Assembly (NCBI GenBank): GCA_026874595.1
Contig: CM049319.1
Span: forward strand, 56,180,917-56,244,916
Reading direction: 5' to 3'
DNA length: 64,000 nt
DNA from: Sipunculus nudus
Lineage: Eukaryota; Annelida; Sipuncula; Golfingiida; Sipunculidae
Every line of letters starts with the position of its first letter. Positions within the stretch are counted from its first letter, which is position 1. Under the pieces are notes generated by a model. It ran no database searches. It had not been told where the DNA came from and saw only the letters and a program-made list of their open reading frames with translations. The translations under genes were made by a program, and so were the position numbers. This document shows, one piece after another, positions 36,039-48,064 of this stretch.

Positions 36039-36159
36039 CATACGCTGGCTGATAAATAGAAGTAAATTAAGATCAGATAAAAATAAGAGACAGACAGTTA
36101 GACACACACAACAGTAAGACATGCAGAATGACATAAAAAGAAATCGATTTAACACTTAC

Positions 36160-36177
36160 TCTTCCCAAAACGCAGTT
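36160..36177 (-). CDS. Candidate 18-nt microexon
   Basis: The minus strand has acceptor CATCTGTTGACAG, 18 nt, and donor AGA|GTAAGT. Read in the phase required by the next exon (35022-35208) it gives TAFWEE joined to FDPTLGE, with no stop. A length divisible by three would allow optional inclusion. There is no expression evidence. Confidence 0.45.
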
Positions 36178-36659
36178 CTGTCAACAGATGTACATGATAA
36201 ATATCAAATTCATGTGAAATCTAATCATATACATGTCATTTGAAATTTATAATATATTCTCACATAAATATCTTAGAAACAATACATCATGTGAATGTTC
36301 GTACACGTTGATCTAAGAATTGCAACAGGTTTGTTTTACTCGCTGCTTAGGGTAAGCGTACTCAAGTCACTTGACTTGTTAAGTTGTTGACAACTCATGA
36401 ATCAGCAGTTTTTGGTGGCCTATTGGAACAAAGTTTCTTCGCAACGGAGAGAAAGCCTTGTTTATGGGAAGATGCACTAACCTAACTATATGGTTGCATC
36501 AAAGGTCTGCTCTGTGGACAAGAACAAAGACTGCAGTCAATACCGTTGAGAAAAATAATAGCAATAAGCGATTTTGTAAGAGACAGGGTCCGTTTATTAA
36601 CATATTTGCCCATACAAGTTCATAGGAAACTGATATAACAAAAAGAGGTTTTGAGAAAT

Positions 36660-36780
36660 ATTTCACTGGTTGTACAATTAAACCCTCTTTTGAGACCAAT
36701 TACGGGACTGGCCTAAAGTGTTTTTTATTAACAGGTGGTCTTAATAGACAGATGGTTTTTCAGACAGGTTACACTGTACT
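36660..36780. repeat. Degenerate TIR-element remnant with ACAGGTGGTCTT motifs
   Basis: The run AACAGGTGGTCTTAATAGAC, CAGATGGTTTTTCAGACAGG and TTACACTGTA resembles the end of pogo-like elements (ending in ACTGTA). The other end is not found. 36181-36659 shows nothing else. Confidence 0.35.
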
Positions 36781-37016
36781 TCATTCAGCTTTGGACATTT
36801 ACGTTTATCGGATTGCTACTGTAGTATCCATCCAGTTGCATTTACAAGTTAACATCAACGGATGTATAATGGAAACAGCAAGCTTACGTCATGCTAACAT
36901 CATTGAGCTAACGTCACCGTTGTATGTTTAAGTAATATCTTAACAATTAATATTGGACTATCTAATGGTTTAAATATCATACGAAACTAACTTAAAAAGA
37001 AACAATGTCAACTTAC

Positions 37017-37028
37017 CCTCGGATGCAG
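37017..37028 (-). CDS. Candidate 12-nt microexon (45-nt alternative)
   Basis: The donor CGAGG|GTAAGT is strong. A TTCTTTCGTTTCC tract and AATGAAG give an acceptor for a 12-nt exon. A second acceptor GATATCAG would extend it to 37061 (45 nt). In the phase needed downstream the 12-nt form is open (CIRG) but the 45-nt form has a stop. Real usage is unknown. Confidence 0.3.
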
Positions 37029-37560
37029 CTTCATTACCGGAAACGAAAGAATCAGATTAGACTGATATCAGACGACAGAATGCATGCTACATCTTTAGGT
37101 ATTCTAAGACAAAGTTAAATTTCATGAGGTGATATGCAATATAGACACCCAAAAAATAATATCAATAGACACACGTGCACAGTGGACAGCAGAATATCAA
37201 ATACATTTAGTCAATAAACAATATACATAAAACAAAAACTACACATGAACGACAAGGTCTCGCTTGTTTAACTTTTCTTTTCATGATCTGGTCACACCCT
37301 TTTCAGTTGTTATATTATCAGTCATCTACTGTGATCTCCACTTCATGTTTTGTTTTCAATCATCAAATCGGCTGTAAATTTATTTTAGCCATTTTATATC
37401 GTACTTTCTGATTCTTATTATTTTTTTAAATAATCCTGATGTATCTTATTGTGTACAGTGCTTTAGAGCTATTGTATTTAATACATTGAATTTGGATGAA
37501 ATAGAAAAATAATAAAACCAGTGCGGGTTGAACCACAGAACGAGTTGTACCGTTAATATA

Positions 37561-38009
37561 GGCCGTATCCGCTCTAGCAAATAATCCGGATCGTGAATCG
37601 GTTTACTCTGTCCGCACTAGGCCACTGATCCGCATCAGTTCGGTTTACTGTAGTCCGCTTGAAAGGCGGTCTACAGTAGTACGGTTTACTTTTGTCCGGT
37701 TACAGTAAACCGGTTACTAGTGCCTACAAGCAAACCCGCTTCTAGTCCGAATGAGTCCAGTTTCAGAGAACGGCCTTGACCGCCACCCTTGATGATGGCC
37801 CAGCATGCCTTACGCGAGGGAAAGCTCAGTTGCAGGCCTGAATCGGATTACGGACCAAATGCGAACAGCAAACTCACGATGTGTTGAATAAACCGGTTTG
37901 GGCTTTAATGAAGCGAACTACAGTGCGGACGCAAAACGGACTACTTCGAGACTGAAGAAAACGGTTTAATTTAATTCAGTATAGTTGCGGATCAAGTGCG
38001 GATATAGCC
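37561..38009. mobile_element. 449-bp MITE with 5-bp target duplication
   Basis: The tips GGCCGTATCCGC and GCGGATATAGCC are inverted with mismatches. Inside are many TCCGCACTNG, GTTTACTGTAGTCC and AAACCGGTT motifs in both orientations. ATATA stands directly outside both ends (37556-37560 and 38010-38014), a likely target duplication. There is no coding sequence, and it is clearly less AT-rich than its surroundings. Confidence 0.7.
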
Positions 38010-38100
38010 ATATAGGGAAGACCAACATGCTTGTTGAGTCCGCTCTTTGGATTTAATATTCGTATTTTCCGAAAAGCAAAACGGCCGCATGTATAGTAAT

Positions 38101-38289
38101 TTAAAACATTTTATTGAGGTAATCGCCTATTTTTGCCTCAGCCAGGAGACTAGGCGTTAATTTCCGTTTGTGTTTTTCAGAGCCTTTCGGGAATGGCCCC
38201 ATGAATAATCGATAACCTTTTGGTGTGGATCTTGAATGTGATCCGGATCCAGGAGTGTCATCGTGGCATATACACGAATGCACAGACAC
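38101..38289 (-). CDS. Unrecognised open frame, possible terminal exon
   Basis: A 62-residue minus frame with GPFPKGSEKHKRKLTPSLL and AKIGDYLNKMF then stop. An AATAAA lies within its last codons. The upstream end has only a weak acceptor (GCATAAG). It has some coding flavour but no known motif, and it could be an alternative 3' end of the minus-strand gene or chance. Confidence 0.15.
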   Translation of the reverse strand: MSVHSCICHDDTPGSGSHSRSTPKGYRLFMGPFPKGSEKHKRKLTPSLLAEAKIGDYLNKMF

Positions 38290-39184
38290 TTATGCAGGCA
38301 TGAATCTGCAATATGGGCCGAATAAGTGAATGGCTGAGGCACGCTTTTATTAAAATGAAGATTTCTAGTTTTATCTTGAGCATACTCTTTGGTTATTTAT
38401 AGAAATTCTCCAGTATATATTCTAATAAACGTATATATTATCACACAGTTTGCCACCAAGGTAGACAAGAGCATCTTGAGAGTGCATAATACACCCGTGG
38501 AATGTCTTGCGACCTATAAAATAGTTAAATATGAGCAAATTTGGCCGAGATTTTAATTCATAAAAGAAAATCTTTTTGTAATTTTTTTAATATGAGCTCA
38601 ATCGAAATCAGTCATGTTTCTTGTAAGTTGGAAGTCTACTCGATTATACGTGGAATATAATCGCGAATCGATCAGGTAGAAAAAAACATATTGATAAGTA
38701 GTTATAGTGCGTTTCGTGAAAATCCATCAAATACCTGGTAAGTTATCGCGGCGACACTAAAAGTGAGTGGACGGACTCGGTTAGTCCATACCATAATACG
38801 ACCAGTCTTAGACAGGCATATAGCGTATAAAGGGACGGAAGAACCAATACTTGTGAAAAACATCATTGACAAGAATTTGCTTTTTATGTTTTTACATTTT
38901 ACATCTCCTAGTTATTCTGGATCTCGGGACAAAGTGACGCGGTGTCTGACACACGCTGCAGCCCTACTTTTATATTTATATTTTTAGAATATATATGAAA
39001 ATAAACATCCAGTCAGCATACAGTAACAGCCTCCATCTTTTAAGCCAGCTTAAGTAAGTATGCACATCTACATAATTCCATTTCGGTTTGAGACTACAAC
39101 ACAGTGCAGCAGCACGCGCTTCCTTTGATTTTTTATATCTTAATGTTAATCAAGCCCAGTGACTACTGCACCTAAATGTGTAAT

Positions 39185-39405
39185 CTTCCCCATGGCAGGG
39201 TCATACCATCGAGGAACCCTCGGAAGGCGCACTCATTTGTGAGTGAAACACGGCCATGGGGCACGGCCTTCCCGTTTAGCCTTCAAAGCGCTCACTCTGG
39301 GCGGGGACCGACCGTGAAAAATCTCACCGCTCCTCGGCTGAGATCAGAACTCAAAACCTCCTGTTTAATGTCCTGTGCTTTTACCACACAGATTCTGGTA
39401 TTAAC
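39185..39405 (-). repeat. tRNA-derived SINE-like sequence (minus strand)
   Basis: Read on the minus strand, GTGGTAAAAGCACAGGACAT and GGTTTTGAGTTCTGATCTC resemble a degenerate tRNA head with A and B boxes. A GC-rich body follows, including GAGTGAGCGCTTTGAAGGC and CACTCACAAATGAGTGCGCC. A related body fragment (GAGCGCACTCGCCTGTGAGTG) occurs near 45446. The 85-aa plus frame here is a by-product. Confidence 0.5.
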
Positions 39406-39467
39406 CGCAGAATTTTGCAAGTTATGGTTTTAGTTTCATTCTAGTTAATGCGGCCTTAAACTCATAC

Positions 39468-39684
39468 CTTTGCGGTAGTTTGTCTTTTAAAATCCATCTG
39501 CTGAATCATTATGGCATCGCCAATTTCCCTGGGCATCGATCGCTCGATCAGTCTACAGTCTTGTTGGCAGTTTGCCCCAAGTGTTACCCTATAGGCGAGC
39601 CAACGATGGTTTAGCCCTGTATGCCTTTTCTTCCTCCCGGTGAAACCGACCGTGTTTATGACACAGCCTGTCATCTCCTCTCTC
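39468..39684 (-). CDS. Candidate 217-nt exon, protein unrecognised
   Basis: The minus strand has acceptor TTACATAACCAG and donor AAG|GTATGAG. The open frame after one base reads REEMTGCVINTVGFTGRKKR, HTGLNHRWLAYRVTLGANC and PREIGDAIMIQQMDFKRQTT then AK. Amino-acid make-up is protein-like and the region is less AT-rich. Its length is not divisible by three: it accepts phase 2 but leaves phase 0, while the exon at 35022-35208 needs phase 2. It therefore belongs to another isoform, another gene, or needs an unseen exon. Confidence 0.4.
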
Positions 39685-39867
39685 CTGGTTATGTAACCTC
39701 GTAGTGTTCTCGATCAAGCCCGAAACCAGAAAACGGGAAAATGTGCAGATAGGCGTACTTTGATAATATAGGTTTATATTGCCCGGGGTCGCCGGAGGCA
39801 GAGGCTCTGTATAAGCTTTATAATAATTTTTCACAATAGTGTCATAAAAACAACAAAAACAATTAGA

Positions 39868-39870
<3 letters not shown>

Positions 39871-39907
<37 letters not shown>

Positions 39908-39982
39908 CAATAATTATGATGATGATGATAATAATAATATTAATGATAATAATAATAATAATGATAATAATAATAATAATAA
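39871..39982. repeat. (AAT)n microsatellite with ATG variants
   Basis: About 110 bases of AAT repeats interrupted by GATGATGATG and GACAATAATT. The following 39983-41220 shows no exon. Confidence 0.95.
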
Positions 39983-41216
39983 TTTCGGAATCTGATATAA
40001 ATTACGACGTAGAAGACAGCCTCCACTCTATTATTGAAATATATATTTTGTAGTTCAATGTTGGGGTGCTGGCTGCCTTAGGGGTCTTAGCTTATCGAAT
40101 TTATTCTTTCTTATAACACTTGTTACTTTTGCAAATTTTTATTGTTTCGGAGGCTTGTGCCTCAAACCAGGTTTTTCTCTTTCCTTGAATAACATTGATT
40201 ATAAGTTACTTGGAATTAATTTTGCTATATAATACAAATAATACGAATATTTACCTTGGGATTATTAATTTTATATGAACACCATTATATATTTTATTCC
40301 TCACGGTGATACGCACGATGCTTCCGAACAATTATTACATAAATTTAATAATTATAATTATAATTACATGAAAATATTGTTAATATGGTTCAAGATGTTG
40401 TAATAATATAGCTATACCGAATCGACCCGTTGCACATCTTGTATCAAATATTTTAAATTCATCACCGGAATAACGTAAAGACCTTCTCGAAAAAGCAATG
40501 GGACTTCCTATCCATGCATTAGGCTTTTCCAGAAATGCAAAGCAATTGATGTGTTTAAATATTTCAGGCCTTAAAAACGAAGAGCCTTTTATCTTGTTCC
40601 GAATCTAATTGACTGATACCTATCTCATTTTCTCATATTTACGTTGCTGAGCAAAACCAGACATAGAAATGACAAATATGACCTTATTTAACAGCTTTTA
40701 TTCATATACATCAAAGGCTAAGATACCTTGTATTGAGAAAGGCGATATAATATATTTATGCAGACGCAACAGAACTTTATTTTATACCAAGACTTAAGTG
40801 GTGTGTCATCTGGTTTAAAAGGAGACCAAATAAACCAGCCGAGGAAGAACTTCCGTTTGTGATCGGGCGGTGCTTTATATTTACTACGCGTAGCCATGAA
40901 AGGTTTATTTGATTGTCATATTTGTTATCATTGTAACACGAAGTATGGGCACAACACCTGTCTGGAATCGATCACAGTTCTGAAATTTCTATCTAGCTCA
41001 AGATACCGCTCGATAAAGAACATGTGCTATGTAAAATTCGGGTTATGGCATGTGTTGAAGAAACACGATAACTTGTTCTACGGACTCCGTGACTAAATAT
41101 AAGCAAGTAATTTTTCTTTCTCCTTATTTTAGGGGTGGGGGGGGGGGGAGATGTATACTGAATTATAAATGAACATATGATTAACATAATCAAATATGAA
41201 CTGTTTTATAAATTTA

Positions 41217-41220
<4 letters not shown>

Positions 41221-41255
<35 letters not shown>
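41221..41255. repeat. (TA)n microsatellite
   Basis: About 35 bases of alternating TA. A G tract of about 11 lies upstream near 41138-41149. Confidence 0.95.
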
Positions 41256-41258
<3 letters not shown>

Positions 41259-41411
41259 TATGCATGTTTTTGTATTTTATTGATGCACTGTCTATTTGTA
41301 TATCAAGTTGGCAATAGTGATTAACAGAGGATAAACAGAATTATAAATGTTGTTGGTTGTAATAAACACTGAACTTAGAAAAGTATTTTATTTAAAAACC
41401 TCCCCTCATTC

Positions 41412-41502
41412 CCGGGCAGCTCCTGTATTACGGCCACTCCTTTATTAAGGCTACTTTAACGAGTCCAAACAGTGACCGTAATACAGGAGTTCTACTGTAT
41501 TG
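41412..41502. mobile_element. Short pogo-like inverted-repeat remnant
   Basis: CTCCTGTATTACGGCCAC (41431-41448) and its inverted partner GTGACCGTAATACAGGAG (41472-41489) are about 23 bp apart. The right end finishes with TTCTACTGTA. The combination resembles CAGTAGAA-ended pogo-type MITEs. Confidence 0.5.
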
Positions 41503-43000
41503 ATAAAATGTGGTTTTGTTCAATTCATTTTATACAATACTTCTATAATAAATCATTTTTATACATGTGATGATTTTTCTTGTTTTCTTATTGAAATAAA
41601 ATAAGCAACATAAATACCGGTGACTAAGTGCTAAAAACAAAACCAAAAAAAATATTCGTTAAAAAAACATGAGCAGCGATGTCATGATCTTATATTGATG
41701 CCGAAGGGCTGTTTGTACTAAATTAGGGCCGCTTTCCCTCGGATTTCTAGGGCCTGTTTCCCCACTACAGCTCCTTAGTACAAGCCATTCATGAAAGATT
41801 CCATATGTACAATTCTGTTTTATTCTGGCAAAAAAAAAAGAAAAAATAGGACGAAAATATTAATGTTGAGAAGATAATTGAGAATTCATTTTCAACCAAT
41901 ATTGGGGTTAGCGACACAAAACATTATCAAATATACATGAAATCAATTTTAGTTGTAAAGCTGGGTAAAATCAATACAAAGCGTGAAAAGAATTAAAATT
42001 TAATATAATATCTGTGGGTGAACGTAAAAGTCGCCGTTATACGTAGCGTGCGATGTATGAGAGAAGATATTTCATGATTTACGAAAACAATTTTAACAAA
42101 GGAAACCAGTCATTGTTATGTTTTTATACGAGAAACATACAGTAAATATAAAATAAATGACGAGACAAAACCTATCACGTTACACAGCATGAGAGCACAT
42201 AAAATAGTGACGTATACAAGGGAAAGCGGTGACGACATCCACACGTTTCTTTTTCATGTTACTTTTCTCAGTGAAAATGCACATTCAAAAAGAGATATGA
42301 GAGAAAATGTATATAACTAAAGATATTAGAAAAATAAAGAAAGTAACTATTTTCGAATTCTGTAAAGGGCATTAAAGGTTGACCATGAAATTATTCAGTT
42401 TAACACCTGGTATATATATAGGAATATACGGTAATGTATAGGCTGCATGGGGCAGATGGCGCAAGGATCCGCCTCCCCAGTATAAATATTGATGAGAGTG
42501 GGCAGATTTGTCAAACTGCCCCTCCCCTATTTTGATATCAAATAAATTATCCTGAATATCAGATAAATCTGTAAAAAGGCAGATTCTTGCTACTGAGTAT
42601 TCAAACTATATGTAAAATTAAATAAAGTCTAATGAAATTTTGTGAAAACACAAAAATTCAATATTATCCTAGATTATCCAAAAGTTATTAATATAATTTG
42701 TTCATAAAGTAGCGCCCCCCCCCCCCCCCCCAAAAAAAAGTGTTCCTTTTCTCCTACACTTGTACAATCTGACGGATGCTTCCCTGTTGTGAAATCTTGA
42801 CCCTGGCAGCCAGCCATGTTTTTTGCTTGCCGGAAATCTTCGATTTCGGCAAGCATGTTGGTCAGTTGCGTATGTCTATTTGTGGGTGTGTTTGTCACGA
42901 TGTTTGTGTGTTTGTTGTCAGTACTCTCCTGGCCACAATGTTTGAGCAATCGATCTGAATCTTTCAGGGTTGATTGAAAGTCAAAAGTCCAGGAATCCTA
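41503..43000. other. AT-rich intronic/intergenic DNA
   Basis: No exon or defined element is recognised. A C tract of about 17 followed by A's lies at 42716-42738. Confidence 0.5.
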
Positions 43001-44300
43001 TTGTTTTTGTCATCATAGGTCAAAGGTCAAGGTCATTGAAAAACGTCGAAACATAATTTTCATCATAACTTTGTCAATATTGGTCATATCTTCACAAACT
43101 TAGGCTCAATTTCTTCCTCTGCGTCTTTTTCATAACTTGGTCTAGTCATTTTTTCTCAACTTTTTGTCACTTTGTCAGTATGTCTCTCTGTCTGTCAGTT
43201 GTCCTCAATTTCGCCCTCTTGCTGGTTCTTGTGTCTTACATATAGCATTCTACAGGCAACAGTTTTGCAGGAATTCTTTTGAAACTGATAATCTTATGTC
43301 ATACACTAATATCTCGAAAAAGATTTTGAAGTTTCCGGGAAAAAAACCTTTAGGGGCGCGCTGCATACAAAACACTGTAGCATATCATTTTTTGGTCATA
43401 TCTCCAAAACTTTAAACCTAAATTACATAAACTATATCTTATTTTCTTTTTCTGTGTCTTGTTCATAATATACTTCTGTCAACTTTTCTCAACTTTGTTT
43501 CATTTTGTCAGTATGTCTGTCTGTTTGCCAGTTGTCCTCAATATCGCCTTCATGCTGGTTCTTGTATCTTACACATAAAATTCTACAGGACACTTTTGCA
43601 GGAATCCTTTTGAAACTGGTACATCTTATGTCAAACACCTAATATTTCGAAGGTGATTATTCATTTTCGGGATATCGTCGCTAGGGGTTGCTGCATTCGA
43701 AACACTACAAATTTCATTTTGGGCCATATCTCCGAAACTATGAAACATTAATTACCTAAATTATAGCTTACTTTCTTCCTCTTGGTCTTCTACATGACTT
43801 GGTCAAGCTGGTCTCAGCTTCGTGTCACTTTGTCAGTATGTCTGTCACTTAGAAACACTTCAAAATGTTATTTTCCTCATAACTTTGTCAATTCTGGCCC
43901 TATATTCACAAACTTTTAGCTCAATTCTTTCATCTTAGTCTTCTGCATATCTTAGTGTAGTCAACTGGTCTCAGCTTTCTTTCACTTATCAGTTGGTCTG
44001 TCTGTTTGTCATTTGTCCTCAAGTTTGCCTTCTTGCCTCTGTTATATAGCATTCTACAGGCCACAGTTTACCAGGAATCACTTTATAACCTACACCCTTC
44101 GTATATCGGAACGATTTCTTGAAGTTGTATGTGTATTTTTAAATAGGTCAAGGTCAAGGTCATGAAAACACGTCAAATTATTATTTTCATCGTAACTTTT
44201 CAATATTTGTCCAATTTTTACAAACCATGGCTCATTTTCTTCCTCTTTGTCTTTTTTATGACATGTTCTGCTTATCTGTCTTCCAATCTGGGTCAGAGTT
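43001..44300. repeat. Degenerate long-period tandem repeat, about 330 bp
   Basis: The phrase TTTGTCAGTATGTCTGTCTG or close variants recurs near 43173, 43505, 43831 and 43985. AAGGTCATGAAAAACGTC-like, TCACAAACTTAGGCTCAATT and CATTCTACAGGCAACAGTTT also recur. Spacing ranges from about 160 to 330 bp, so some units have internal deletions. Frames in this block are not genes. Confidence 0.7.
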
Positions 44301-45009
44301 TTTTTCCGCCAAGTGCACGACCTCTGATCGTCTTGTTTACTCATTTAATTGACCATGGTCTCATACCTAATCTGCTCTGCCCCTTAGCCATGACAACATG
44401 ACCTTCAGTTTTTTTTTTAGAATATACTGATAGGGGTCGCGAGTCATATGCCTGAATCAAGTCAAAACAGAACACCCATTCCAAGGGTCGGATCATAATA
44501 TTTGCTGTGTGGTAGTATTTGACACCAGAGACTTGTATGGTCGTGTTTAAAAAAAAATTAAGAAAAAATTTTGCTACACAAAATTGTTGGTGGTTCCCTT
44601 GGCGGCAAGAACTGAAGTTTGAAGCAGGTTCGGCTGCTGCAGGTGTTACTGTCGAGCCGTCATGACGGACGGAGAGACTAACTTACCGGGTAAAACCAGC
44701 CTCGTTTTTAATAACCGCTGCATAAGTACACCCAAGTTAACCGTGAATGTAATATTTATTATTTCTTCCCAGCAGAATAATGTCCATTTTTGTCTGACTA
44801 AGGGAATATGACAGTGAGATAAGCAGATGAAAAATGAAAAGTACTGATAGAAATTGCGTACACATCTACTTATACTAGAACTGATCATGACCCTAAAGCT
44901 TGTACTGTCACCTCAATGTCTTAAGTTAATTAAAAATCGAAGTTTGGGTAGCAGGTTGCCGCTACCCTGTCCCCCCCTATATAATTGAGGATTAATATGG
45001 TTCACTTAC
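44301..45009. other. Non-coding DNA
   Basis: No exon is seen. The GTGTTACTGTCGAGCCGTCA segment near 44643 is less AT-rich and may be part of a dispersed repeat. Confidence 0.4.
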
Positions 45010-45018
45010 CTCACACAT
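45010..45018 (-). CDS. Candidate 9-nt microexon
   Basis: The minus strand reads acceptor CTTTCATCTGTTCAG, then ATGTGTGAG, then donor GTAAGTG. Both sites are strong. It is open in phase 0 (MCE) and in phase 2 (CV plus a split codon). Microexons this short cannot be proved from genomic sequence alone. Confidence 0.3.
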
Positions 45019-45179
45019 CTGAACAGATGAAAGGAAGATTGTAAAACAAATAACTGATTATCATTTGCGGTAAATATTTATAAATATGGATGAATAATGA
45101 ATTAATGAATGAATTTCCATTTTTGACATGCATGGGTTTCACACTTATTTGTAACTGTTTCAGTGGCGAGACGACCCCG

Positions 45180-45785
45180 CCCCAATCCCCCCCCCCCCTT
45201 CATCTCGAGCTATAACATCTCTCATTTTATCCATTTACTTTACAATATATTCTTTTCAGTTATCAGCTTTTTTACTCTCCCCAGCAAATAAACAATTAAG
45301 AACATAAATGAATCACTATGTGATTGGCTCCTTTAAGATAGGATTTTAGGGATATTTCAAAACTAAGAGAGGAGGAGGATTTTCCGTTATTGAATTCTGT
45401 TCAGTAATAAGGTCATCTTAAGTATGACCCCCCCCCCCCCCCCCCGAGCGCACTCGCCTGTGAGTGAGGCAGGGCCTTTGCATTTGCCTCACAATGTCCT
45501 CTTTACACTGTATATATCAAAAACCGTCCCAATCTGAAAGGGGACACGACCTCCATACCCTGACCATATACTTATAAGTAACTTAAAAAATAACTTGGCC
45601 CTAACTATTATTCGTAGGTTAAATAAAATTCGAAAATATATATTTTTAAAAAGACTGAATATATTACATAATTATGATAGGTAGGGAAATATAATATTAC
45701 ATATTAGATATACTTAAGACACATTATATTTATAAATATATAGTTTGGATGATCCCCCCCCCCCCCCAAAAAAAAAAAAAAAATC
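45180..45785. repeat. Cluster of poly-C tracts
   Basis: C runs of 10 or more occur near 45188, 45428 and 45755, the last followed by about 16 A's. The DNA between is AT-rich. A SINE-body fragment lies near 45446-45500. Confidence 0.8.
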
Positions 45786-46273
45786 ATATGCACAAACTTT
45801 CATAATATCCATCAAACGCAAACATGGTATTAGGGCCGCTGTTTTCCTGAATTTTTGTACCCGCAACTTAGTTAATGTTTTAGCAAACAAAGTTTAAACA
45901 AGTTTTAATGTTATATATATACAAATATATATATATTAAATTTTATACAATATATAACGTGTGTGAAATACTCTTGTAATATATAAGATTTTATATAAGA
46001 TATAAACATAAATTAAGGACCTCGTTATATAAATGGTTACAAATACATTAATAACACATTTATCTTCTTTTTAATATTACTCCACCTGACCTTTCCTCTG
46101 TTTGTTTACCTTATATCGGGAGAAAAACTGTAATTCGAAACACTCAACCGGTTTAAATGCTGTGTTCTGAATTCTGTGTTTTTCTTGGTAAGTTTTCGTC
46201 TGCAATGTTTTGTATACTTCAAAGAGTGGGCTTCTGTAAGGGTAAATCATCTATTAAACGTTTTTCCTGAACT

Positions 46274-46770
46274 CAGTGGCGGATCCAAAAACTCGAGAAC
46301 AGGGGGGGGGGGGCAAGTATTGGTTATAGCTTAAAGAAATGTTATGCATCTTGAGGGGTTTTCCGAGGCGTGTTTCATGCATGTAAATCGCGAGGCGAAG
46401 CCGAGGGTATGCCATGATTGACACACGCCGAGGAAACCTTTCCATGATACATAACATTTCACTGGGCTATAACTGATTTATCCCACATGCCCCGCTTTAG
46501 AGTCTAAGGTCTTTTCTGTCCGCTGTTTTGTTGTAATACTCCCGCTCATAATCGAGCCCAAATTTGGTTTAGTTTTCGCATAACTGCATATAAGCTGCGT
46601 AGGTAATATGGAAATCAAAGAATAAAGAGGCAAAGAATAGCTCCAAAACCTGCATTGCTTGCCGAGAAAAAAATCGTATAAAATTAAATATGATGTAAAT
46701 GAGAGGAAAACATATGTAATTCGGGGCTCAAATTGGAATATATTCGCGCCCCCCCCCCTTTGGATCCGTT
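46274..46770. mobile_element. hAT-type MITE with GGATCC ends
   Basis: The left end CAGTGGCGGATCCA and right end TGGATCCGTTA are inverted. Poly-G (46301-46313) and poly-C (about 46748-46758) tracts lie just inside. The flanks CTGAACT and CTGAAACT look like an imperfect 8-bp duplication, as expected for hAT. CAGNGGCGGATCC-type ends are a widely seen hAT MITE class. Related ends occur near 11766 and 14552. Confidence 0.65.
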
Positions 46771-47673
46771 ACTGAAACTGTGCACAGTGAGGCAGCATGC
46801 AGCCTTACTTCTACTGTTATTAACTTTGGAGACGGGGTTGAAATTGTAAATGCAGAAGTAATTAAAATACTACAAAATCGCTAATGCAGGATTACTTACC
46901 ATCTATGTGAATATCCGGTCCATGGAAAAGCAAGAATAATAAGAAAAGTGTATCACATTAGCTTTCCAAGGAAATTCTATAAATCACGGATTCCATCGAT
47001 ATACGATATACATTTCTACTATACTAATACAATGCACGTATTTAAAAATCTACATCCGCGTTAACAATTTTACAATTATATTAAAATCATGTTTACCTAC
47101 AATATATGTTTTTAATTTTTTCCCATATAACTTTGTAAATATTATGTAGGAATTTGCTTAAGTAGGTGAATAAGTAAATTTATACAGCAAGCAACCATTA
47201 AAGAAAATTGCACCGAATCTTTCTCCTAACTGTTTGTGCATTAGGAGAAACCTGACCTCTGTACTTACTATAGCCCAAATAATATCCAATCAAACGTAAT
47301 AGCTTTCAATAAAGAGAGCACTCATTAATAACAGTGATGTAAGACTTGAGTCCGCGCTTGAGTCAACCTTTTTCAGGACTCGGACTCTGACTTGGACTGG
47401 AGGGTCCTTTGCCGGACTTGTATTCGAACTTGGAGGTAAGGACACGAGAAATCAGCTCAAGTTCATGTTAAGTCCAATAGAAAAGATGCACATTGGTGAA
47501 CTAATAATAAAATATAATAAAAAATAAGACCCATATACATCAAGTCTGAGCTCTGCATAAGTTGCTGAACGTAATTAAACATTCAAGTAAAGGTCACTTG
47601 TAAACTGACATAAAATTTTTACTGTTTATAGCCATATTAAATGTAATGTAAGCCGTGAGGTTTGCGAGGCTTG

Positions 47674-47974
47674 TGTCACCATGAGCTGTCCCACTTATAG
47701 GCGACTTTGATGCGACTGCTGGCGATCGTCCTAGTCGTGGCAGGTCGGTGAAAAACAGGTGACATGACCCCCCCCCCCCCCCCCCCCCCCCCAGCGTAAA
47801 AAAGCTGTCGCCTGAGAATTTTGAACATGTTTGAAATCCAGCGGCGACAGGTAAGAGGCCACGAGTCTTTGGGCGACATTAAGAGACCACTCCCGACCAA
47901 ACAGGGGACCCCACGGCGACCATGAGGCCTGAAGAGTCGCCTAAGTGGGACAACCAAGTTTATCACAGGGTGAC
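47674..47974. mobile_element. 301-bp TIR element (TGTCACC ends)
   Basis: TGTCACC at the left and GGTGACA at the right are the tips. Inverted GTCCCACTTATAGGCGACT and AGTCGCCTAAGTGGGAC segments lie inside. GGCGAC motifs recur in both orientations. A C tract of about 23 (47768-47792) interrupts the middle. No coding sequence is present. Confidence 0.7.
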
Positions 47975-48064
47975 AAAAAAGTCAGTTCAGGTCAACTGTT
48001 AATATTGACAAGTTGATCAGAAGCGAGGGAAAAAAACTTTGTCAAATAGACTTAAGACATGCAA

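Noticed and set aside
35786-36155. Tyr/Ile-rich frames on the minus strand
   Set aside because: Translations of a (TA)n/(CATA)n microsatellite.
46896-46930. 3-nt microexon before the GTAAGT at about 46898 (minus)
   Set aside because: Acceptor CACATAG lies only 3 nt upstream; such a short exon cannot be supported from sequence alone.
47240-47310. 34-nt exon ending at ATA|GTAAGTAC (minus)
   Set aside because: The acceptor is weak and the length changes the phase without fitting either neighbouring candidate.
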